Positions 2,798-5,825 of a stretch of 5,825 nt of DNA are shown here, piece after piece. The notes beneath the pieces were generated by a model. That model worked only from the letters and a program-made list of their open reading frames with translations, was not told where the DNA came from and ran no database searches. The DNA is taken from assembly GCA_023459495.1 (NCBI GenBank), contig JAEWTL010000052.1, positions 1 through 5,825 on the forward strand. The letters run 5' to 3'. The stretch's first letter is position 1; each line of letters begins with the position of its first letter. Source of the stretch: Bacillota bacterium. GTDB lineage: Bacteria > Bacillota > Clostridia > Christensenellales > SZUA-584. The translations under genes were made by a program, and so were the position numbers.

Positions 2798-5164
2798 TTA
2801 CCATGCGGAAAGGTTGTATCCTGTTACCAGGTTGTCAGAGATGGCGTCTATGGTAGGGTCAACCTGGTCATCGTGCTTTCCGTTAGGGAATACAGAAAAC
2901 TCACTGATGTAGGCCGGCATCCACGGAGCATCCTTCGGCAGATGAACCAGTCCAGCCTCAATCTGCGGAAGAACATCCAGGGCGCGGGTGAATTTATCCA
3001 CCGAGCGCTGAATCGGGATTACCGGCACGCCTTCCATTTTGAGAGTCTGAATCAGCCCGGTTCCACTGGCCTTATCCTCAATCTTCATGCCACGAACAAC
3101 GCCACGGTTAGTGGGTGATTTATGCAAGTCCCAGAATGCGCGAGCCTGTTTGATGAGTTCTGGTGCTTCCCATTTGCCGCGAATCTGGTCGAGCAGATAG
3201 GCGTGTCCGTTTTTGAATCCCCAGCACTGGAATACAGACCAGTCGTTGTGCTCTTTGGTCTTTAATGCGGTGTCTGCGTATATAACGCGATACTCCCACT
3301 CCTGGTGCACAAAGCTGTTGTCGTACCATTGCCACCAGCTATCCTTGAACAGACCGCCGCCTTTCGGTGCAGGGCGCTGCATGTACTGCCCGGCGAACAC
3401 GTAGGGGTTACTGGCCTCCATCTCTGCCAGTTTCTCGCGTGAGTGTTTAAAGGGCCACAAAGCGGTGTTATCAGGGTTTATGGCAGGAATGCTAACTACA
3501 TGCCACTCCTCGCCATTGCCGCCAGCCTGTAGCCATCCTGCGAGGTCTTCCTCGTGGAGTCTCTGCATGATGACGATAATTGGCGTATCAGGACTGTTCA
3601 GGCGTGATTCCATCGTGGTCTGGAACCAGTCAATGACATTCTGGCGCATGGTGTCAGAATTGGCCTCGCTTGCCTTATGCGGATCATCAATTATGATACA
3701 GTTAGATACAACAGCCCCTGTTTGTGATAATATGAAGTTGTTGTTATCTTCAACCCCTAAACAATAGGTTTCATCAACATGACCGATATACTCAACGAAA
3801 CATGGCTGACCATCCCCAACACCAATGGGCTTTACGAGGTTTCCGATGCTGGAAATGTCAGAAGGACACGCCCCATCCGAACGCTTAAGCCTTCCGTTGA
3901 CTCCAAAGGATACCTGAGAGTCAACCTTTCCGTTGGCGGTAAGGTCACCTGCAAATACGTCGCTCACCTTGTCGCTGAGAATTTTATAGGCGAAAGGCCC
4001 CATAAGAATGAGGTTCGGCACCTGGACGGGAACCCCATGAATAACACCCTTAGCAATCTCGCGTATGGCACTAAGTCCGATAACATGCAGGACGCTTTGC
4101 GGCATGGAACATTCCCCGTACTCGAAAGAAGGCCAGGAGCAGTCCTCGACAGAGTAAAGGTTGTTGAAATATTCCAGAGCACCGATGATGCTAAAACTCT
4201 CGCTGCCAGGTACGGAGTTGGCGTCGGGGTTATCAGGCAGATCAAACTCAGAGAGACATGGCGCAGCGTCACGAATGGATTGCCGGATGCTCAGTGGAAT
4301 GCAAAGCCAAAGCACTCTGAGGAAGTGATAAAAATCGCCATCGACAGGCGCTACAGCAGGGAAGAGGCCAGCAGGCTCACCGGACTTTCTTTGCACCAGA
4401 TTAAGAGGCTTCGCAAGATGAATAGCGGAAACCCATCCGGCATCGGTTAATATTTCATGATCTGGAGTGCACTCAAATGAAGACCCATCATCAAGGTGCA
4501 CTCTTATAATGTCATTGCCAGGATTGACCCACTTGTGAGTGATTCGCTTAACTTCAGCAACCTGATTCTTTTCATTGAATGAGTTTACCTCCATGACATC
4601 GCTGTGGATTATGTCATAGATGGATAGTTCACCATCAGGAGTAGAAACAATCTGGCCGGCTGGGAAGCACCCGCCAAATCCTTCACGCAATTTCCCAGCG
4701 CCATACCCTGTGATAGTCCCGTCCGAACCAGTGGCATATACGCAGCCGCCCGTTTTGGTTCGCCACTCATCTTTGGCCTTAGCGTCCGGCATCATGCCGA
4801 TATCACCAAATACGGCGCGATACTCTTCAGACATGGCGATGGCGCGGGCCTGGTAGGTGTTATTTGCGGCCAGTCGCTTGGAGTAGCTGGCGTGGATAAA
4901 TTCGCAATCAGGATAGTTGCCGATGGCCCATGACATGAAGTTAACCACTGCAAGCTCTGTCTTGGAGTAGCGAGGTGGGATATTGATGATCAGGCGCTTG
5001 TACTGTCCGATGAAGCAACGCTCCAGTGCCTCGCATATTTTCGCATGATGCCAGTTCTCCACAAAGTCAAAGCCCTTTCGGGCCTTGAACATGTATTTGG
5101 AAAACTCCAGGAGGTCGCATCGCAGGGTGGCGATGTCTTCGGCTGTCAGCTTGTCTTTATTCAT
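2798..5164 (-). CDS. Terminase large subunit (TerL) precursor with an internal intein, 788 aa
   Basis: Packaging motor and nuclease that pumps phage DNA into proheads and cuts the concatemer. The N-extein (1-165) has a Walker A-like PPRYSKTE at 63-70. The C-extein (489-788) starts with Walker B, CIIIDDPHK (489-497), then MQRLHEEDL (533-541), and an RNase H-type nuclease with likely metal ligands Asp631 (YADTA), Asp641, Glu696/Asp697 (KIEDKASG) and Asp765/766 (KHDDQ). It resembles the TIGR01630-type large terminases rather than P22 gp2. Residues 166-488 are an intein; removing them joins EGFGG to CIIIDDPHK and gives a 465-residue protein, normal for this group. ATG 5164 is chosen because AGGA lies just upstream, it overlaps the terS stop by 8 bases, and the product then starts in the usual way; upstream starts would overlap terS deeply. 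No portal gene follows. Confidence 0.93.
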   Translation of the reverse strand: MNKDKLTAEDIATLRCDLLEFSKYMFKARKGFDFVENWHHAKICEALERCFIGQYKRLIINIPPRYSKTELAVVNFMSWAIGNYPDCEFIHASYSKRLAANNTYQARAIAMSEEYRAVFGDIGMMPDAKAKDEWRTKTGGCVYATGSDGTITGYGAGKLREGFGGCFPAGQIVSTPDGELSIYDIIHSDVMEVNSFNEKNQVAEVKRITHKWVNPGNDIIRVHLDDGSSFECTPDHEILTDAGWVSAIHLAKPLNLVQRKSGEPAGLFPAVAPVDGDFYHFLRVLWLCIPLSIRQSIRDAAPCLSEFDLPDNPDANSVPGSESFSIIGALEYFNNLYSVEDCSWPSFEYGECSMPQSVLHVIGLSAIREIAKGVIHGVPVQVPNLILMGPFAYKILSDKVSDVFAGDLTANGKVDSQVSFGVNGRLKRSDGACPSDISSIGNLVKPIGVGDGQPCFVEYIGHVDETYCLGVEDNNNFILSQTGAVVSNCIIIDDPHKASEANSDTMRQNVIDWFQTTMESRLNSPDTPIIVIMQRLHEEDLAGWLQAGGNGEEWHVVSIPAINPDNTALWPFKHSREKLAEMEASNPYVFAGQYMQRPAPKGGGLFKDSWWQWYDNSFVHQEWEYRVIYADTALKTKEHNDWSVFQCWGFKNGHAYLLDQIRGKWEAPELIKQARAFWDLHKSPTNRGVVRGMKIEDKASGTGLIQTLKMEGVPVIPIQRSVDKFTRALDVLPQIEAGLVHLPKDAPWMPAYISEFSVFPNGKHDDQVDPTIDAISDNLVTGYNLSAW
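3703..3731 (+). promoter_or_regulatory. Candidate extended -10 promoter for the antisense HNH gene
   Basis: TGTGATAAT (3723-3731) gives TG, one base, then five of six -10 bases. TAGATA at 3703-3708 is a four-of-six -35 at 17-base spacing. It lies inside the intein's C-terminal coding region and would start transcription about 40 bases before the HNH ATG, making the gene independent of terL transcription. It overlaps coding sequence and is unproven. Confidence 0.35.
3779..4450 (+). CDS. NUMOD4-HNH homing endonuclease encoded antisense inside the TerL intein, 223 aa
   Basis: Site-specific DNA endonuclease that probably spreads the intein by cutting intein-less terL. Order: NUMOD4 (residues 8-30, ETWLTIPNTNGLYEVSDAGN), HNH_3 core (about 60-105) with His63, His81-Leu-Asp83-Gly-Asn85, Asn88/Asn89, Asn93-Leu94 and Asn102; a helix-turn-helix (124-164, LAARYGVGVGVIRQIK then TW); and a second degenerate helix-turn-helix (180-214). 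All expected catalytic positions appear intact. The ATG at 3779 is opposite intein His462 just before block F, and the TAA (4448-4450) is opposite Leu239 in block B, so it fills the usual endonuclease slot on the other strand. The two frames are in exact codon-on-codon register. TAGG at 3765-3768 is a modest ribosome-binding site; a possible promoter lies at 3703-3731. Freestanding HNH enzymes of this type are common in phages; this placement is not. Confidence 0.9.
   Translation: MTDILNETWLTIPNTNGLYEVSDAGNVRRTRPIRTLKPSVDSKGYLRVNLSVGGKVTCKYVAHLVAENFIGERPHKNEVRHLDGNPMNNTLSNLAYGTKSDNMQDALRHGTFPVLERRPGAVLDRVKVVEIFQSTDDAKTLAARYGVGVGVIRQIKLRETWRSVTNGLPDAQWNAKPKHSEEVIKIAIDRRYSREEASRLTGLSLHQIKRLRKMNSGNPSGIG
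4465..4503. repeat. Inverted repeat just after the HNH stop codon
   Basis: GAGTGCAC (4465-4472) can pair with GTGCACTC (4496-4503) across a 23-base loop, with TTAT following on the plus strand. The left arm is itself part of the 10-base palindrome GAGTGCACTC. Starting 14 bases after the HNH stop, it could help end the antisense transcript, but it lies in intein block B coding sequence and may be chance. Confidence 0.25.
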
Positions 5165-5633
5165 ACTTCCTGCGGATCGCGTCTGTAACGTCGCATCCCT
5201 TCGGTGACATTGAGCCATCACTGGACTTGTGGTCAACCTCAGAGTTATCTTTCAGGCCGAGGTCTCGGGCGATGATGTTGGCATTCAGCAGGTCTGCGGC
5301 TGCGCCAGAGAATTTCTGCTCATAGATAAACTTCTCAGCACGTGACGTGACCCACGAAAAGCCTTCTTTGTTACGGTATGCAGCCCACGTACTTTCGGCT
5401 ATATCCAGGAACAGGCACAGCCCTGAGATTGTCATGGCGCGCATCTTTGGTATGCTCTCCTGAGTCACCACACCCTGGAAAGCAAAAGCCTTAACATCGT
5501 AGAGTGGATTCTCTTCGACCCATGCGAAGTATTCTTTGCATGCATCCCATAGCGCCTCGGGTGATTCAAATTTCGGATGTCTTCCGTGACTACTTCTGGC
5601 CTCCCAGAATCGATTACCTTTTGGCGCTGCCAT
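5157..5633 (-). CDS. Terminase small subunit (P22 gp3-like DNA-packaging protein), 158 aa
   Basis: DNA-recognition subunit that selects the packaging start and passes DNA to TerL, in the cytoplasm as a ring oligomer. The product closely matches P22 gp3 as I recall it: an identical start (MAAPKGNRFWEARSSHGR), then KFESPEALW, KMRAMTI, and the highly conserved QKFSGAAADLLNANIIARD near residues 107-125. The C-terminal tail diverges. Length is close to P22's 162. ATG 5633 is chosen because GGAGGAGG lies just upstream, the previous gene's stop is one base away, and this is the P22 start; the frame is open further upstream but that part overlaps the preceding gene. Its stop overlaps the terL start by 8 bases. 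In P22 the pac site lies inside this gene; the matching stretch here (5348-5368) has a different sequence. Confidence 0.95.
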   Translation of the reverse strand: MAAPKGNRFWEARSSHGRHPKFESPEALWDACKEYFAWVEENPLYDVKAFAFQGVVTQESIPKMRAMTISGLCLFLDIAESTWAAYRNKEGFSWVTSRAEKFIYEQKFSGAAADLLNANIIARDLGLKDNSEVDHKSSDGSMSPKGCDVTDAIRRKYE

Positions 5634-5634
5634 G

Positions 5635-5825
5635 TCAATCCTCCTCCACCAGCACCAGCTTAAACCGTGAGCGAGCGACTTTCTCGCCGTAGTTATGGAT
5701 GGCGCGCGGGTTTGGTGTGTTAATACTCTTACTGCGGCCGGGAGTAATGAATTCATCCTCGCCATTAGCCGCAGCGTCCATTGCTTCTTTCATGCCGTTA
5801 CGGATAAAGTCACGCGGGGTAAATT
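5635..5825 (-). CDS. Unidentified protein, C-terminal 62 residues (partial, continues past the right edge)
   Basis: Only the end of the gene is in the window. The visible part runs from FTPRDFIRNGMKEAMDAAAN to a basic, hydrophobic C-terminus ending KLVLVEED. No family is recognised. It is polar with one Gly/Pro/Arg-rich middle (TPGRSKSINTPNPR) and no membrane segment. The stop codon (5637-5635) is one base before the terS ATG, and the terS ribosome-binding site lies within its last codons, so the two are translationally coupled in one packaging operon. It occupies the position just upstream of gene 3 in a P22-like late operon. A different frame over the same bases appears as an N-terminal extension of terS, which is less plausible. 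Confidence 0.75.
   Translation of the reverse strand, partial: FTPRDFIRNGMKEAMDAAANGEDEFITPGRSKSINTPNPRAIHNYGEKVARSRFKLVLVEED

Larger units (their letters stand above)
3701..4669 (-). mobile_element. TerL intein (323 residues) whose middle is antisense to an HNH endonuclease gene
   Basis: Protein-splicing element at precursor residues 166-488. Block A starts with Cys166 (CFPAGQIVSTPDGEL). Block B is SSFECTPDHEILTDAGW with Thr233 and His236, the TxxH pair that aids the N-terminal acyl shift. Block F is ETYCLGVEDNNNF (465-477). Block G is VVSN, ending at Asn488, followed by Cys489 as the +1 nucleophile. Two residues are unusual: Ser487 replaces the common penultimate His, and Asn replaces the usual His in block F. 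The site, just before the Walker B strand, is a highly conserved active-site position, as expected for inteins. Residues of about 260-450 show no LAGLIDADG or other nuclease motif in this frame. Instead they are the exact antisense of the plus-strand HNH gene at 3779-4450. The intein identity is firm; splicing activity is inferred. Confidence 0.93.

Noticed and set aside
3465..3767. Plus-strand open frame just upstream of the HNH gene
   Set aside because: Antisense to conserved TerL C-extein motifs; its product resembles no protein. It was considered as an extra antisense gene but has no support.
3964..4272. Minus-strand frame of 102 codons within the HNH region, in a different frame from terL
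   Set aside because: Opposite a clear NUMOD4-HNH gene and out of frame with the intein; a third overlapping gene is not supported by any motif.
3779..4450. Degenerate LAGLIDADG or HNH endonuclease in the intein's own frame
   Set aside because: No such motif can be seen in minus-strand residues 260-450; the nuclease signature is only on the plus strand.
3701..4669. Group I or group II intron instead of an intein
   Set aside because: The terL frame is open throughout, and canonical protein-splicing blocks with Cys at the start, TxxH, and Asn followed by Cys at the end are all present at the junctions.
5165..5236. Longer TerL start at 5236 or 5218
   Set aside because: It would overlap terS by about 60-80 bases and has no ribosome-binding site; ATG 5164 gives the expected product.
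5634..5765. Longer TerS start at 5765
   Set aside because: The P22-identical start and a GGAGGAGG site are at 5633; the extension overlaps the upstream gene in a different frame.
1..5825. tRNA genes, CRISPR arrays, insertion sequences, attachment sites
   Set aside because: No cloverleaf, regularly spaced repeats, transposase, terminal repeats or integrase-linked core site were seen on either strand.

Overview
The window looks like part of a temperate, tailed (lambdoid/P22-like) phage or prophage of an enterobacterium. The evidence is a small terminase subunit that closely resembles phage P22 gp3, tightly packed and overlapping small genes, GC-rich hairpin terminators with UUCG/GAAA-type loops, Shine-Dalgarno and sigma70-type sites of E. 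coli style, and moderate GC content. The species cannot be named from this sequence alone.

Layout. (1) 1-934, plus strand: a DNA methyltransferase gene (147-893) lies between two look-alike terminator hairpins (65-86 and 915-934), like a self-contained accessory cassette. (2) 1030-1347, plus: a coiled-coil protein with a C-terminal membrane segment. (3) 1307-1602, minus: two tiny coupled genes, one for a 43-residue membrane peptide and one for a basic, aromatic-rich 55-residue peptide. They lie behind a good sigma70-type promoter. (4) 1603-1692: an intergenic switch with overlapping divergent promoters and an imperfect palindrome. (5) 1693-2771, plus: five overlapping small genes that end with a putative DNA-binding protein, closed by a terminator at 2775-2795. 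(6) 2798-5825, minus: the DNA-packaging operon, read right to left. It holds the end of an unidentified protein, terS (5157-5633) and terL (2798-5164).

The main discovery is inside terL. The ATPase domain is split immediately before the Walker B strand by an in-frame intein of 323 residues (3701-4669, minus). Between splicing blocks B and F, where inteins usually carry an endonuclease domain in their own reading frame, the opposite strand carries a complete NUMOD4-HNH homing-endonuclease gene (3779-4450, plus). The two reading frames lie codon on codon in exact antisense register, and both stay open for about 670 bases. The intein's middle is therefore the antisense translation of its own mobility enzyme. 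After splicing, TerL would be 465 residues with a continuous Walker B motif.

How the parts work together. TerS and TerL recognise and package phage DNA, and TerL must be spliced to work. The HNH enzyme probably spreads the intein by cutting intein-less terL genes. The plus-strand cassette runs head-on into the packaging operon and takes the place next to terL where a portal gene would be expected. The methyltransferase may protect phage DNA or alter host DNA.
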